From Fischerella muscicola PCC 7414 (GTDB lineage Bacteria > Cyanobacteriota > Cyanobacteriia > Cyanobacteriales > Nostocaceae), in the NCBI RefSeq assembly GCF_000317205.1, contig NZ_AJLK01000086.1, positions 40,869 to 104,868 on the forward strand: a stretch of DNA of 64,000 nt, given 5' to 3'. The translations under genes were made by a program, and so were the position numbers. Below are positions 19,745 to 29,363 of this stretch, piece by piece. The number at the start of each line of letters is the position of its first letter. Position 1 is the stretch's first letter. The notes beneath the pieces were generated by a model. It was not told where the DNA came from, did no database searches, and was given only the letters and a program-made list of their open reading frames with translations.

Positions 19745-20317
19745 ATGATTCAACTCAAAACCCAACTCACCCTTGAAGAATTCCTCGCACTTCCCGAAGG
19801 AGACATCATCTACGAACTAATTGACGGAGAAGCTGTTGCGAAATTCAAAAACGATGAAATGTCACCAAAATTTTTTCATAGTTCTATAACAGGTGCGTTA
19901 TTTATACTATTGTCTGCATGGGCACAAGGAAAGGGACGGGTTGTAATTGAATGGGCAATTAAACTAACACGAAATCAACAAGATTGGGTTCCTGTACCAG
20001 ATTTAACTTATATTTCTTATAACCGTCTTGCTGCTGATTGGTTGCGAGATGAGGCTTGTCCTGTTGCACCCGAACTAGTTATTGAAATTATCTCACCTGG
20101 TCAAAGTTTCGGTGAAATGACAGAAAAAGCAACAGATTATCTGAAAGCTAAAGTTCAACGGGTTTGGATTATTGACACTAAAGCAAAAACTATTACTATT
20201 TTTTATCCCGATGCTCTTCCCCAAACTAAGCGTGGTACTGATAGTTTAGAAGATTCCTTATTTGAAAATCTACAAATTACACCTCAACAAATCTTCCAAC
20301 AAGCAAAAATTCCCTAA
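19745..20317 (+). CDS. Uma2-family (DUF820) putative restriction endonuclease-like protein
   Basis: 190 residues, ATG at 19745. The protein has the cyanobacterial Uma2/DUF820 layout: LTLEEFLALPEGD and YELIDGEAV near the start, VPVPDLTYIS in the middle, PELVIEIISPGQS and the later KATDYLKAKVQRVWIIDTK. The Asp of the PDLTYIS segment and the Glu of VIEIIS, with a following Lys, are consistent with a PD-(D/E)XK nuclease core. Cyanobacteria carry dozens of such genes; the target and role are unknown. It stands alone, after the chlL promoter region, with no partner gene. Length is normal. Confidence 0.88.
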   Translation: MIQLKTQLTLEEFLALPEGDIIYELIDGEAVAKFKNDEMSPKFFHSSITGALFILLSAWAQGKGRVVIEWAIKLTRNQQDWVPVPDLTYISYNRLAADWLRDEACPVAPELVIEIISPGQSFGEMTEKATDYLKAKVQRVWIIDTKAKTITIFYPDALPQTKRGTDSLEDSLFENLQITPQQIFQQAKIP

Positions 20318-20558
20318 ATTTAGAGATTATTTATCAGGTCTAATAGACCACTTGTATCATGCCCGACTAATTGCTTACGATATAAAGCTGGGATATTGAG
20401 AATTCAGCATGGTGAAAAAATAACCAATTATCACCAATTATCCATTACCCTTACGGGTTCGCGCTTACGCTCATGGGGAAAACCCCCCTTGGGGCGCGCT
20501 GGTTCACCAATTACCAACCCCAACGGATAATATAAGTCCTCAAGCGGACATGTACAAA

Positions 20559-20810
20559 TTAGCTTTGCGACAACTCTTTTTCTAATTCATCCAAAGATTG
20601 CCACCCAGGATGCCATTGAGAACGATCTTGTAATAGCTTGGCATTCAGCCAAAAACGAACATTGGGGTCACAAGAAGCAACCATTTCAGCATATACCCAC
20701 TTACCTTGATTTTTACGGTTGACAACTTCAAAATGTCGCCAACCATCTACTTTTTTTTGTGCAGTCCACTTAGAACCAACTAAATAAGGAAACTTTTGTT
20801 TTTTGGTCAT
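20559..20810 (-). CDS. Small Trp-rich protein (TIGR02450-like)
   Basis: 83 residues, ATG at 20810. Six Trp in a short, basic protein: YLVGSKWTAQKKVDGWRHFEV, KWVYAEMVASCD, RFWLNAKLLQDRSQWHPGW. This matches a small tryptophan-rich family (TIGR02450) present in cyanobacteria and some proteobacteria; its function is unknown. It is surrounded by short repeats (GTTAGTGGTTAGTGG at 20819-20850) and has no obvious operon partner. Confidence 0.8.
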   Translation of the reverse strand: MTKKQKFPYLVGSKWTAQKKVDGWRHFEVVNRKNQGKWVYAEMVASCDPNVRFWLNAKLLQDRSQWHPGWQSLDELEKELSQS

Positions 20811-21013
20811 CTTTGAGTGTTAGTGGTTAGTGGTTAGTAGTTAGTAGTCAGTTGCATTAAATCATAGCGAAATTCCTCTATCCGAACTCTGCGTCCCTTT
20901 GCGTTTTCCTTTGCGCCCCCACCGAAGCTTTGATCGGAGGAAACCTCCGCTCAAACTTCTCTCTGCGTTTCAAAACACTACAAATTCACGCAAAACACTA
21001 CTAAACAAAAAAC

Positions 21014-22846
21014 TTATTCAATTTTCAAATTAAAAGGCAAACGAGCATACATACCCTGCGGATCATTCATCTTTTGCAGAGTCGCAATTTCTGCTTTTAG
21101 TTTTTTTAATTCACCTGTTAATGGATCTGGTAATTGCAGTTTTTGTTCATCCAAATTCAATGCAGCTTTTGTTTGTTCTGGAACTTTTCCCAAAATACGT
21201 TCTTCCAAAGTGCCATATTGGGGATACTCTTGTAATTCCCAGTTATTGCCGAGTTTTGCTTGTTTAGCAGCGTATTCAATAGCAGTATCCAAACCGCCAA
21301 TTTCATCGACTAAACCAATGTTTTTTGCTGCGGTACCTGACCAAACACGACCTTGGGCAATTTCTGCTACCTTTGTTTCTGGAATATTGCGACCTTGGGC
21401 AACTTTACCAAGAAATATATTATAGATTTTGTTGACACTGCGCTGGTAAATTGCCAATTCTTCAGGAGTTTTAGGACGAGAAATAGTTTGACTATCAGCA
21501 TAGCGTCCAGTTTTAACTGTATCCCAAGTGATGCCGTTATTGTTGGCTAGTTCTTGAGCATTAAATAGCAGTCCAAACACACCTATTGAACCCGTGATTG
21601 TATTTGGTTCAGCAAAAATACGGTTAGAGTCGCTAGCAATCCAATAGCCACCAGAAGCAGCAACATCACCCATCGATACAACAACTGGTTTTTTCTCGCG
21701 AGTTAAGCGTACTTCCCGTTGCATCACTTCTGCTGCTGTTGCACTACCACCAGGACTATTGATCCTCAAAACGATCGCTTTGACGTCCTCCTCTTGTCGT
21801 AGCTTGCGGAAAATTCTAGCAAAGCTATCACCGCCTATTTCCCCATCGCTACCTTGACCATCAACAATTTCTCCCTCAGCATAAACTACAGCAATTTTGT
21901 TTTTAGAATTGCGTCCTGTACCTAAAGATTTACCAGGGACTTGTGCGTATTCACTTAGGGAAATTTGCCGGAAGGTTCTGTCATCTTTGTCGCTATCTGT
22001 CAACTGTTTGAGATCAGCAACCACTTGATCAAAATAGCCAAGTTTATCCACCAAACCATTGCTTTTAGCTTGTTCTGCCTGTAAAAAGGCTTGGTTATCT
22101 GCGATCGCCTGTAATTTTCCGGGAGTAATTTTACGGCTATATCCAACTGCATTACGCCACTCTGTCCAGACATCATCCAATAATTTCTGAGTTTGTTGGC
22201 GGTTCTCTGGACTTAGCTTATTAAGTACAAACGGTTCAACTGCTCCCTTGAACTTTCCTACCCGCACGACTTGTACACCAATACCATACTTTTGCAACGC
22301 GCCTGCCAAAAACATCGGTTGAGAACTCAAGCCATTGATTTCCATTGCCCCCAACGGGTTCAACACAATTGTATCCGCTACTGAACTTAAATAATATTCC
22401 CGTTCTCCCCAGTCCATGCCGTAGGCTATAACCTTCTTACCAGCAGCACGAAACTTTGCTAATGCTTGGCGAATTTCTTTAAAGGTAGCAAAGCCTGCTG
22501 TGTTGTCACTTCCAGAAATACGAGTCGCATCTAAATAGATCCCAACAATACGCTGATCACGCCGTGCTTTTTCGATCGCATCCAGAATACTGCGGAGACT
22601 CATTTGTTTTTGTTCTTCACCGGATAATACTTGTTGGAGTAGTTGACTAGAACTTGGTTCTCCATCGGTGATTTTCATTGATAAGTCAAAAACTACCATT
22701 GATTTATCTTTGACTACTGGCCCTGGATTTTGAGATGCAGCAAACAACAGCAACAACAATCCTGTAGTTCCTAAACCAAAAAAAATAAATAATCCCAGGA
22801 TACTTCCAACTAAACTAGCAAAAGTTTGTTTAATAAAATTCTGCAT
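21014..22846 (-). CDS. sppA: Signal peptide peptidase SppA, long form
   Basis: 610 residues, ATG at 22846, with an N-terminal membrane anchor at about 10-35 (SLVGSILGLFIFFGLGTTGLLLLLFAAS). Two tandem S49 peptidase domains follow, as in E. coli 67 kDa SppA. The general base Lys200 is in VGKFKGAVEPF of the first domain and the nucleophile Ser368 is in NSPGGSATAAE of the second, so the catalytic dyad is intact. It degrades cleaved signal peptides in the membrane; in cyanobacteria SppA homologues are also linked to light acclimation (antenna breakdown). No operon partner is evident; long repeat arrays lie just upstream. Confidence 0.93.
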   Translation of the reverse strand: MQNFIKQTFASLVGSILGLFIFFGLGTTGLLLLLFAASQNPGPVVKDKSMVVFDLSMKITDGEPSSSQLLQQVLSGEEQKQMSLRSILDAIEKARRDQRIVGIYLDATRISGSDNTAGFATFKEIRQALAKFRAAGKKVIAYGMDWGEREYYLSSVADTIVLNPLGAMEINGLSSQPMFLAGALQKYGIGVQVVRVGKFKGAVEPFVLNKLSPENRQQTQKLLDDVWTEWRNAVGYSRKITPGKLQAIADNQAFLQAEQAKSNGLVDKLGYFDQVVADLKQLTDSDKDDRTFRQISLSEYAQVPGKSLGTGRNSKNKIAVVYAEGEIVDGQGSDGEIGGDSFARIFRKLRQEEDVKAIVLRINSPGGSATAAEVMQREVRLTREKKPVVVSMGDVAASGGYWIASDSNRIFAEPNTITGSIGVFGLLFNAQELANNNGITWDTVKTGRYADSQTISRPKTPEELAIYQRSVNKIYNIFLGKVAQGRNIPETKVAEIAQGRVWSGTAAKNIGLVDEIGGLDTAIEYAAKQAKLGNNWELQEYPQYGTLEERILGKVPEQTKAALNLDEQKLQLPDPLTGELKKLKAEIATLQKMNDPQGMYARLPFNLKIE

Positions 22847-22857
22847 ATTGTCTTTAC

Positions 22858-22951
22858 TTAGTCATTGGTCATTAGTCATTGGTCATTAGTCATTGGTCAT
22901 TAGTCATTGGTCATTAGTCATTGGTCATTAGTCATTGGTCATTAGTTATTG
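22858..22951. repeat. 14-mer tandem repeat of GTCATTG/GTCATTA
   Basis: About six copies of GTCATTGGTCATTA in direct succession, right upstream of sppA. This sits where the sppA promoter or 5' leader would be expected. Confidence 0.85.
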
Positions 22952-22965
22952 GAGATGATTAAAAA

Positions 22966-23037
22966 ACAATCAACAATCAACAACCAACAATCAACAACCA
23001 ACAATCAACTATCAACAACCAACAACCAACTATCAAT
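22966..23037. repeat. Heptamer repeat CAACAAT/CAACCAA
   Basis: About ten units of the words CAACAAT, CAACCAA and CAACTAT. It belongs to the same STRR class as the arrays near 4932 and 59085, in a different sequence version. Confidence 0.8.
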
Positions 23038-23131
23038 ATTCATAACTAATGACTTTATTTTTTTAGTTTGATATTTACACCCACTACCCCACACCTATCA
23101 CCTAAGCTAACAAATATAGATGAGTTTATGC

Positions 23132-24181
23132 TTATTTTATATGCTCTAAACTTCCTGAACACTGTAGTTGCTTGATAGTAGCGTTACCAGTACAGAATAG
23201 CACTGTAGTTATTTCAGCAATTAATACTTCGCCTAAGTCGTAGACAGCAGCTTCTGAGGAAGCAGCAGCTTGCAAAAATGGCATTGCTAAACCAGCTATA
23301 TCTGCTCCCAGTGCCAAAGCTTTCGCCACATCCAGTCCATGACGTAATCCGCCAGAAGCAATGAGAGGTACTGTTGGTGCAACTGCACGAATGTTGGTTA
23401 TGCACTCCGCCGTTGGTAAACCCCAATCTGCAAAGGTTCGACCCAAACGCCGTTGTAAGGGATTTTCGGCTCTTTCACTTTCTACTTTTGCCCAAGAAGT
23501 GCCACCTGCACCAGCTACATCAATCGCCTTTACGCCTGCTGCAATCAGCTTCTGTGCCATTGTTGCTGAAATACCATTGCCTACTTCTTTAGCAATAACA
23601 GGGACTTTGATCTGTGAGCATAATTTAGATATTTTGTCAAGCAATCCCCTAAAATTCTTATCACCTCGAGGTTGAATGCACTCTTGCAATGGGTTGAGAT
23701 GCAAAATCAAGGCATCAGCTTCCAAAATATCAACAACTCGCAGACATTCATCTAAGCCGTAATCATAGTTGAGTTGCACAGCACCGAGATTGGCAAACAG
23801 GAGAACATCTGGGGCATATTTGCGCACAGCAAAGGTATCAGCCACAGAAGGTTTTTCTACAGCTATACGTTGAGAACCGACACCCATAGCAAATTTATAG
23901 TGTTGGGCGACTTCCGCTAGACGACGGTTAATCATCCCCGCTTCTGAGGTTCCTCCAGTCATGGAAGAAATTAATAATGGTGCGCCTAACTGCTTTCCTA
24001 AAAAAGTAGTGCTGAGATCAATGTCATTGTGATCAAGTTCCGGCAAACAACAATGGCTAAAACGATAGTTTTCTAATCCATCAGTAGTTTGTTGGAATTG
24101 CACATCTTCTTCTAGGCAAATGCGGATGTGATCGGCTTTACGAATTTGGGTAGCGGCGGATGGGCTGATGGGCGTGTTCAC
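23132..24181 (-). CDS. fni: Type 2 isopentenyl-diphosphate delta-isomerase (FMN)
   Basis: 349 residues with a GTG start at 24181 (encoding [19 protein letters not shown]). The FMN-dependent type 2 enzyme interconverts IPP and DMAPP for isoprenoid synthesis in the cytosol. Family motifs: [22 protein letters not shown] (FMN phosphate and substrate), [78 protein letters not shown]. Length is normal. It lies alone, head to head with hen1 (194 bases between starts). The alternative, a type 1 enzyme, is excluded by the motifs. Confidence 0.95.
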   Translation of the reverse strand: MNTPISPSAATQIRKADHIRICLEEDVQFQQTTDGLENYRFSHCCLPELDHNDIDLSTTFLGKQLGAPLLISSMTGGTSEAGMINRRLAEVAQHYKFAMGVGSQRIAVEKPSVADTFAVRKYAPDVLLFANLGAVQLNYDYGLDECLRVVDILEADALILHLNPLQECIQPRGDKNFRGLLDKISKLCSQIKVPVIAKEVGNGISATMAQKLIAAGVKAIDVAGAGGTSWAKVESERAENPLQRRLGRTFADWGLPTAECITNIRAVAPTVPLIASGGLRHGLDVAKALALGADIAGLAMPFLQAAASSEAAVYDLGEVLIAEITTVLFCTGNATIKQLQCSGSLEHIK

Positions 24182-24375
24182 GAGTAGGTAATTTTCGAGG
24201 ATGAGGATATTGTAATTTCTATTGTGTCAAGAAATAGGGGTGTGAGGAGATAAGAGTGTAGGGGAAAGACAAAGCGAATAAATTTGCCAGTAAATAGAAG
24301 AATTTTTGTGTAATCAGAGATTTTACAGTAGTAGTAATCATTAAACTTTCTCATGTTCAACTTGACGCAAAGTGA

Positions 24376-25767
24376 ATGCTGTTGACAATTTCCACTACAC
24401 ATCAGCCTGCGACAGAGTTAGGCTACCTACTACATAAACACCCAGATCGTTGCCAGTCCTTTGCTCTGGCCTTTGGACAGGCACATGTATTCTATCCAGA
24501 AGCAGACACCCAGCGTTGTACTGCGGCGCTGTTGTTGGAAATTGACCCCGTGAGATTGGTGCGGGGACATAGTTCAACTATCAAGCAATACGTAAGCGAT
24601 CGCCCTTACGTTGCTTCTTCGTTTTTAAGTGTAGCGATCGCTCAAGTCTTCAATACAGCCCTTGCTGGTCGTTGCCAACAGAAGCAGGAACTAGCACAAA
24701 CTCCTATCCCCTTAGTTGCAAGATTACCTGTTTTACCCTGCCGGGGTGGTGAAGTATTTTTACGGCAATTATTTGAACCTTTAGGCTACTCTGTTAGCGC
24801 CATAGGTCATCCCCTTGATGAAAAATTTCCGGAATGGGGGCAAAGCCAATATTATACAGTTGAGCTACAACACACCCTCACTCTTAGCGAATTTCTCAAT
24901 CATCTCTACGTACTTATACCAGTACTTGATGATGATAAACACTACTGGGTCGGAGATGAAGAAGTCGAAAAGCTACTGCGTCATGGTGAAGGTTGGCTGC
25001 ATACCCATCCGGCGCGAGAACAAATTACCAGACGCTACCTCAAACGCCAACACTATCTAACTCGTGCGGCTTTAGCCCAATTGACCCAGGAAGAAATTCT
25101 TGATCCAGACCAGGCACAAGAAAGACACACTCAAGAAGAAGCAGCCGTCGAAAAGCCACTTAGCCTCAACCAACAAAGAATGAATGCTGTAGTTGCTGCC
25201 CTCAAGAATCATGGCGCAAAACGGGTGATTGATTTGGGGTGTGGTCAAGGCAATTTACTAAAAATACTGATCCAAGATAGCTTTTTTGAGCAAGTTACGG
25301 GTGTTGATGTTTCCTATCGTTCCTTAGAGGTCGCTAAAGAAAGGCTAGACCGTCTGTGCTTACCCCGTAACCAATGGAACCGTTTGCAACTGATTCAAGG
25401 CGCACTCACTTACCAAGATAAACGTTTCAATAGATACGATGCAGCTACAGTCATTGAGGTAATCGAACATCTAGATTTGGCTCGTTTAGAAGCATTTGAG
25501 CGGGTTTTGTTCGAGTTTGCTAAACCAAGACTTGTAATTTTAACTACACCAAATATTGAGTACAACATTAAATTTGAGAGACTACCTGCTGGGAAACTAC
25601 GCCACAAAGATCACCGTTTTGAATGGACACGAACAGAGTTTCAAACTTGGGCAAAGGGTATTACACAACGCTTTGGTTATAGCGTGGAATTTCAACCGGT
25701 AGGAGAAGAAGATGCAGAACTCGGTTCTCCAACCCAGATGGCAATATTCAAGCAATACGCAAAATGA
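24376..25767 (+). CDS. hen1: 3'-terminal RNA ribose 2'-O-methyltransferase Hen1
   Basis: 463 residues, ATG at 24376. Bacterial Hen1 marks the 3' end of damaged RNA by 2'-O-methylation before Pnkp reseals it, so the same ribotoxin cannot cut again. An N-terminal about 240-residue domain ([41 protein letters not shown]) is the part known to activate the Pnkp ligase. The C-terminal methyltransferase has the SAM motif [13 protein letters not shown] and the metal set Glu361, Glu364, His365 (VIEVIEHLD) and His413 (KDHRFEW), which equal the four Mn ligands of Clostridium thermocellum Hen1. pnkp lies 816 bases downstream on the same strand, separated by repeats. The stop codon borders a long heptamer array. 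Confidence 0.95.
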   Translation: MLLTISTTHQPATELGYLLHKHPDRCQSFALAFGQAHVFYPEADTQRCTAALLLEIDPVRLVRGHSSTIKQYVSDRPYVASSFLSVAIAQVFNTALAGRCQQKQELAQTPIPLVARLPVLPCRGGEVFLRQLFEPLGYSVSAIGHPLDEKFPEWGQSQYYTVELQHTLTLSEFLNHLYVLIPVLDDDKHYWVGDEEVEKLLRHGEGWLHTHPAREQITRRYLKRQHYLTRAALAQLTQEEILDPDQAQERHTQEEAAVEKPLSLNQQRMNAVVAALKNHGAKRVIDLGCGQGNLLKILIQDSFFEQVTGVDVSYRSLEVAKERLDRLCLPRNQWNRLQLIQGALTYQDKRFNRYDAATVIEVIEHLDLARLEAFERVLFEFAKPRLVILTTPNIEYNIKFERLPAGKLRHKDHRFEWTRTEFQTWAKGITQRFGYSVEFQPVGEEDAELGSPTQMAIFKQYAK

Positions 25768-25972
25768 AGAAGGCAGGAGGCAGAGGGCAGGAGGCAGAGG
25801 GCAGAGGGCAGGAGGCAGAGGGCAGAGGGCAGGAGGCAGGAGGCAGAGGGCAGAGGGCAGGAGGCAGGAGGCAGAGGGCAGAGGGCAGAGGGCAGAGGGC
25901 AGGAGGCAGAGGGCAGGAGGCAGAGGGCAGGAGGCAGAGGGCAGGAGGCAGAGGGCAGGAGGCAGGAGGCAA
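25768..25972. repeat. Long heptamer array (GGAGGCA/GAGGGCA)n, about 29 units
   Basis: Starts directly after the hen1 stop and runs about 205 bases with units GGAGGCA and GAGGGCA in irregular order. The array has no stop codon in several frames on both strands, so open frames of 70-140 codons arise artefactually. It belongs to the STRR family of heterocystous cyanobacteria and is one of the longest in the window. Confidence 0.92.
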
Positions 25973-26583
25973 TTAGGGGGGATTGGGATATCCTCTAATT
26001 GAATGAAGACCACGCTCATCGTAGATAAGCGTAGGAGTCACCCAACCCAGTTTGTGGGGGCTGTTGGGCATTACCTTAAAACTTAAAACTTTTCTTCCCT
26101 TCTGCCGTCTGCCGTCTGCCTTCTGCCTTGTCCGAAGGGCAGATAAAAATTAAGCAGATAACCTGCATAAATTGGTTTACTTGCACCCATATCAAATCTG
26201 GAAGAGTAGTTTTCAAAAAACTAACTGTCTTAGAAACCTCCAGGATTATAACTCTTGCATGAATTCTCAAAACCCCCCTCAATCCGCCCGTGAACGAGGG
26301 GAAGATTTATACCGTTTCACTATAAGTCTGATACATTGGGCGACCAAGAAGGAACAAAAGGAAGACAAGGGAGAAGATTTGTATCAATAAATTTGTGAAA
26401 TGGTATTAATTCCCTCTGTGTGAATGAGGAGGGTTAGGGTGGGGTAAAAAATCTTTGTGCAAGAGGTCTATTAAAGGGAATGAGGAACAGAGAGTGGAAC
26501 AGTGGAGAAAAACCACCAACCACTGTAGGGCGCACAGCTAGCTAGCTGTGCGCCCTACTAACGATAAATAACCAACACGAACT
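25973..26583. other. Gap between the hen1 repeat array and pnkp
   Basis: 611 bases with no convincing gene. It includes an inverted CTGCCGTCTGCCTTCTGCC stretch (about 26100-26130), the complement of the array upstream, a GGAGGGTTAGGGTGGGG word near 26428 shared with 8782, and a perfect palindrome directly before pnkp (separate entry). Confidence 0.5.
26525..26558. repeat. Perfect 34-bp palindrome upstream of pnkp
   Basis: Arms of 17 bases, GTAGGGCGCACAGCTAG and its exact complement, meet without a loop; the centre is GCTAGCTAGC. It ends 25 bases before the pnkp ATG. A perfect cruciform or a strong mRNA hairpin is possible. It resembles the GTAGGGTGGGCA-type palindromic repeat near 50350 and the GTAGGGTAGC hairpin at 59051. 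Confidence 0.8.
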
Positions 26584-29277
26584 ATGAAACTAACTATTCC
26601 CGAACTTTCTTTAGTTGTTCTCATCGGTGCTTCTGGCGCTGGTAAATCGACCTTTGCACGCAGACTTTTTCAACCTTTTGAAGTGTTATCCTCAGATTTC
26701 TGTCGGGGATTGGTATCAGATGATGAGAATAATCAATTTGCAACCAAAGATGCTTTTGATGTCCTGCACTTTATCACTACTAAACGACTCGCAGCAGGAA
26801 AACTGACCGTTATTGATGCGACTAATGTCCAACCAGAAGACCGAAAAATTTTTGTTCAGTTAGCACGAAAATACCATTTTTTCCCAGTAGCGATCGCTCT
26901 CAATCTACCAGAAGAAGTATGTCACCAACGTAATCAACAACGCCCAAACCGTCAGTTTGGTTCTCATGTAGTCCGGCGTCAAATCCAAATGTTACGACGT
27001 TCGTTGCGGGGACTAGAACGAGAAGGCTTTCGCTACGTATATATTCTTAATTCAGTAGCAGAAATTGATACCGTAAAAATTGAACGTCAACCCCTATGGA
27101 ACAATCGCAAGTATGAACACGGGCCCTTTGACATCATCGGTGACATCCACGGCTGTTGTGATGAACTAGAAGCCCTGTTGGAAAAATTAGGGTATGTCAA
27201 AGGAGGACGACTTGGGGGACAAGGAGGAGAAATTGCTTCCTCATCTTCCCCCACTCCCCCCACTCCTCGCACCTCCCCATTGCCCCCCAACCCCACAAAG
27301 TGGGAACCCCTAGCCCCCCACCTCCCCACCCCCACCCTCTGGGATGCTCCCACCTACTACCATCCCCAAGGGCGTAAAGCTGTTTTTCTGGGTGATTTAG
27401 TAGACCGAGGACCACGTATTCTCGATACGGTTAAATTGGTACGAAATATGGTGGTAGCAGGGACAGCTATATGCGTTCCTGGTAATCATGAAAACAAATT
27501 TTTGCGGAAATTACGGGGTAAGAATGTCAAGGTAAATCATGGTTTAGAGAAAACTTTGGCGGAGATAGAAGCTTTGCCAGCAGAATGGCGTGAAAACCAT
27601 ACTAAAGAATTGAAAGAATTTTTAGATACTTTGGTGAGCCATTATGTTCTTGATGATGGTCGGTTAGTGGTTGCTCATGCTGGGATGAAGGAAGAATATC
27701 AAGGACGAGGCTCAGCTCAGGTGCGAGAATTTGCTTTATATGGTGAAACAACAGGAGAAATCGACGAGTTTGGCTTACCCATCCGTTACAACTGGGCAGC
27801 AGAATACCGGGGTCAAGCAATGGTCGTCTATGGACACACGCCTGTACTTTCCGCAGAATGGCTCAACAATACTATTAACATTGACACAGGTTGTGTTTTT
27901 GGAGGCAAACTCACAGCCTTGCGCTATCCAGAAAAGGAATTAGTGAGTGTTCCTGCTGCCCATGCTTACAGCCAACCTGCCAAACCCATTGACAAGGTTG
28001 TGACAGAAGCAATGACATTCCAGCAGCAACTGGATGATGTGTTAAATATTGATGATGTGCTGGGTAACCGCATTATTAATACCCGCCTAGTACCTAATAT
28101 AAAAATTCGAGAAGAAAATGCGATCGCAGCTTTAGAGGTAATCAGCCGTTTTGCAGCCAATCCCAAATGGTTGATTTATCTACCACCCACCATGTCTCCA
28201 GTAGAAACATCCCAACAACTGGGATATTTGGAACACCCCGAACAGGCCTTTGCTTATTATCGTCACCGGGGAATTACACAAGTCATCTGTGAGGAAAAGC
28301 ACATGGATTCCCGAGCAGTGGTGATTGTGTGCCGGGATGAAACAGCAGCTAAAAAGCGCTTTGGCATTGTGAATGAGGGTATTGGTATTTGCTACACCCG
28401 CACAGGCAGAAGATTTTTTGATCACTCTACTCTCGAAACAGAACTGTTAGATAGGTTAAATACCTGCCTTACCAATAGTGGCTTCTGGGAAAATTTTCAT
28501 ACTGACTGGGTATGTCTAGACTGTGAACTGATGCCTTTGTCAGCTAAAGCTCAAGGACTATTACGAGAACAATATGCTCCCGTTGGTGTAGCATCACGCC
28601 TAGCGCTGGGTGAGGCTGTAACCTTGCTGGAGAGGGCACAACAACGTGGGATAGATGTAACTGTGCAATTGAGCAATTATCAACAAAAAGCCGAGATGAC
28701 TGAAAAGTATGTCACAGCTTACCGTCGCTACTGCTGGCCAGTTGAGCATATTTCTGACTATAAACTTGCACCTTTTCACATCTTGGCAACAGAAACAGCC
28801 GTCCACACTGACAAAGACCATCAATGGCACATGCAGGAAGTAGCAAAAATTGCTCTGCATGACCCCGACTTACTTTTACCAACAGCATATAAGGTAATAG
28901 ATTTAACAGACCCAAGCAGTGAAGCAGAAGGTGTACATTGGTGGGAAGAATTAACAGCTATGGGAGGTGAAGGTATAGTTGTGAAACCAATGCAATTTAT
29001 TGTCAAAAGCAGTCGAGGAATTATTCAACCTGCGGTGAAATGTCGCGGACAAGAGTATTTGCGAATGATTTATGGTTTAGAGTACTCAGCACCTGAAAAC
29101 ATGCAACGTTTACGTCAACGAGGATTAACACTCAAGTGTTCCTTGGCAAAGCGGGAATTTGCGTTGGGTGTGGAAGCATTGGAACGCTTCATTACTCATG
29201 CACCTCTACGCCGTGTCCATGAATGTATTGTGGGAATTTTGGCATTAGAGAGTGAACCTGTAGATCCGAGGTTGTGA
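26584..29277 (+). CDS. pnkp: Polynucleotide kinase-phosphatase-ligase Pnkp (RNA repair)
   Basis: 897 residues, ATG at 26584. Three domains: 5'-polynucleotide kinase at about 1-175 (P-loop GASGAGKST at 15-23, Asp38), a metallophosphoesterase at about 180-470 (GDIHG 186-190, GDLVDRG 270-276, GNHE 300-303, VAHAG, YGHTP) that removes 3'-phosphates or 2',3'-cyclic phosphates, and an adenylyltransferase at about 500-897 with candidate AMP-accepting Lys572 (EEKHMDSRAVV). It heals and seals RNA ends together with Hen1, whose gene precedes it. Between phosphatase motifs 1 and 2 there is a Pro/Ser-rich insert at about 207-255, encoded by G/C-rich repeat-like DNA, not expected in the family. The motif I residue after KHM is Asp; I recall Gly in the Clostridium enzyme. 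Confidence 0.95.
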   Translation: MKLTIPELSLVVLIGASGAGKSTFARRLFQPFEVLSSDFCRGLVSDDENNQFATKDAFDVLHFITTKRLAAGKLTVIDATNVQPEDRKIFVQLARKYHFFPVAIALNLPEEVCHQRNQQRPNRQFGSHVVRRQIQMLRRSLRGLEREGFRYVYILNSVAEIDTVKIERQPLWNNRKYEHGPFDIIGDIHGCCDELEALLEKLGYVKGGRLGGQGGEIASSSSPTPPTPRTSPLPPNPTKWEPLAPHLPTPTLWDAPTYYHPQGRKAVFLGDLVDRGPRILDTVKLVRNMVVAGTAICVPGNHENKFLRKLRGKNVKVNHGLEKTLAEIEALPAEWRENHTKELKEFLDTLVSHYVLDDGRLVVAHAGMKEEYQGRGSAQVREFALYGETTGEIDEFGLPIRYNWAAEYRGQAMVVYGHTPVLSAEWLNNTINIDTGCVFGGKLTALRYPEKELVSVPAAHAYSQPAKPIDKVVTEAMTFQQQLDDVLNIDDVLGNRIINTRLVPNIKIREENAIAALEVISRFAANPKWLIYLPPTMSPVETSQQLGYLEHPEQAFAYYRHRGITQVICEEKHMDSRAVVIVCRDETAAKKRFGIVNEGIGICYTRTGRRFFDHSTLETELLDRLNTCLTNSGFWENFHTDWVCLDCELMPLSAKAQGLLREQYAPVGVASRLALGEAVTLLERAQQRGIDVTVQLSNYQQKAEMTEKYVTAYRRYCWPVEHISDYKLAPFHILATETAVHTDKDHQWHMQEVAKIALHDPDLLLPTAYKVIDLTDPSSEAEGVHWWEELTAMGGEGIVVKPMQFIVKSSRGIIQPAVKCRGQEYLRMIYGLEYSAPENMQRLRQRGLTLKCSLAKREFALGVEALERFITHAPLRRVHECIVGILALESEPVDPRL

Positions 29278-29279
29278 GG

Positions 29280-29357
29280 GAGAAGATGGGGAGATAGGGA
29301 GATGGGGTGATGGGGAGGTGGGGAGGCTGGGGAGGTGGGGAGATGGGGAGATGGGGA
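29280..29357. repeat. G-rich tandem repeat (GGGGAGAT/GGGGAGGT)n
   Basis: Directly after the pnkp stop, about nine 8-base units such as GGGGAGAT, GGGGTGAT and GGGGAGGT. The same words (as complement) make up the insert inside pnkp and occur at 40243-40312, 41860-41908 and 44940-44985. Confidence 0.8.
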
Positions 29358-29363
29358 AGTTCT

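Noticed and set aside
19594..19776. 60-codon frame upstream of the Uma2 gene
   Set aside because: No RBS, overlaps the Uma2 start and contains a HIP1 site; composition not protein-like.
25768..25972. Possible CRISPR array
   Set aside because: Units are 7 bases with no unique spacers of 30 bases or more; it is an STRR-type tandem repeat.
25597..26019. Open frames of 70-140 codons on both strands over the heptamer array after hen1
   Set aside because: They arise because the 7-base unit has no stop codon in several frames; the predicted Leu/Pro/Ser- or Gly/Gln/Arg-rich chains are pure repeat translation without RBS.
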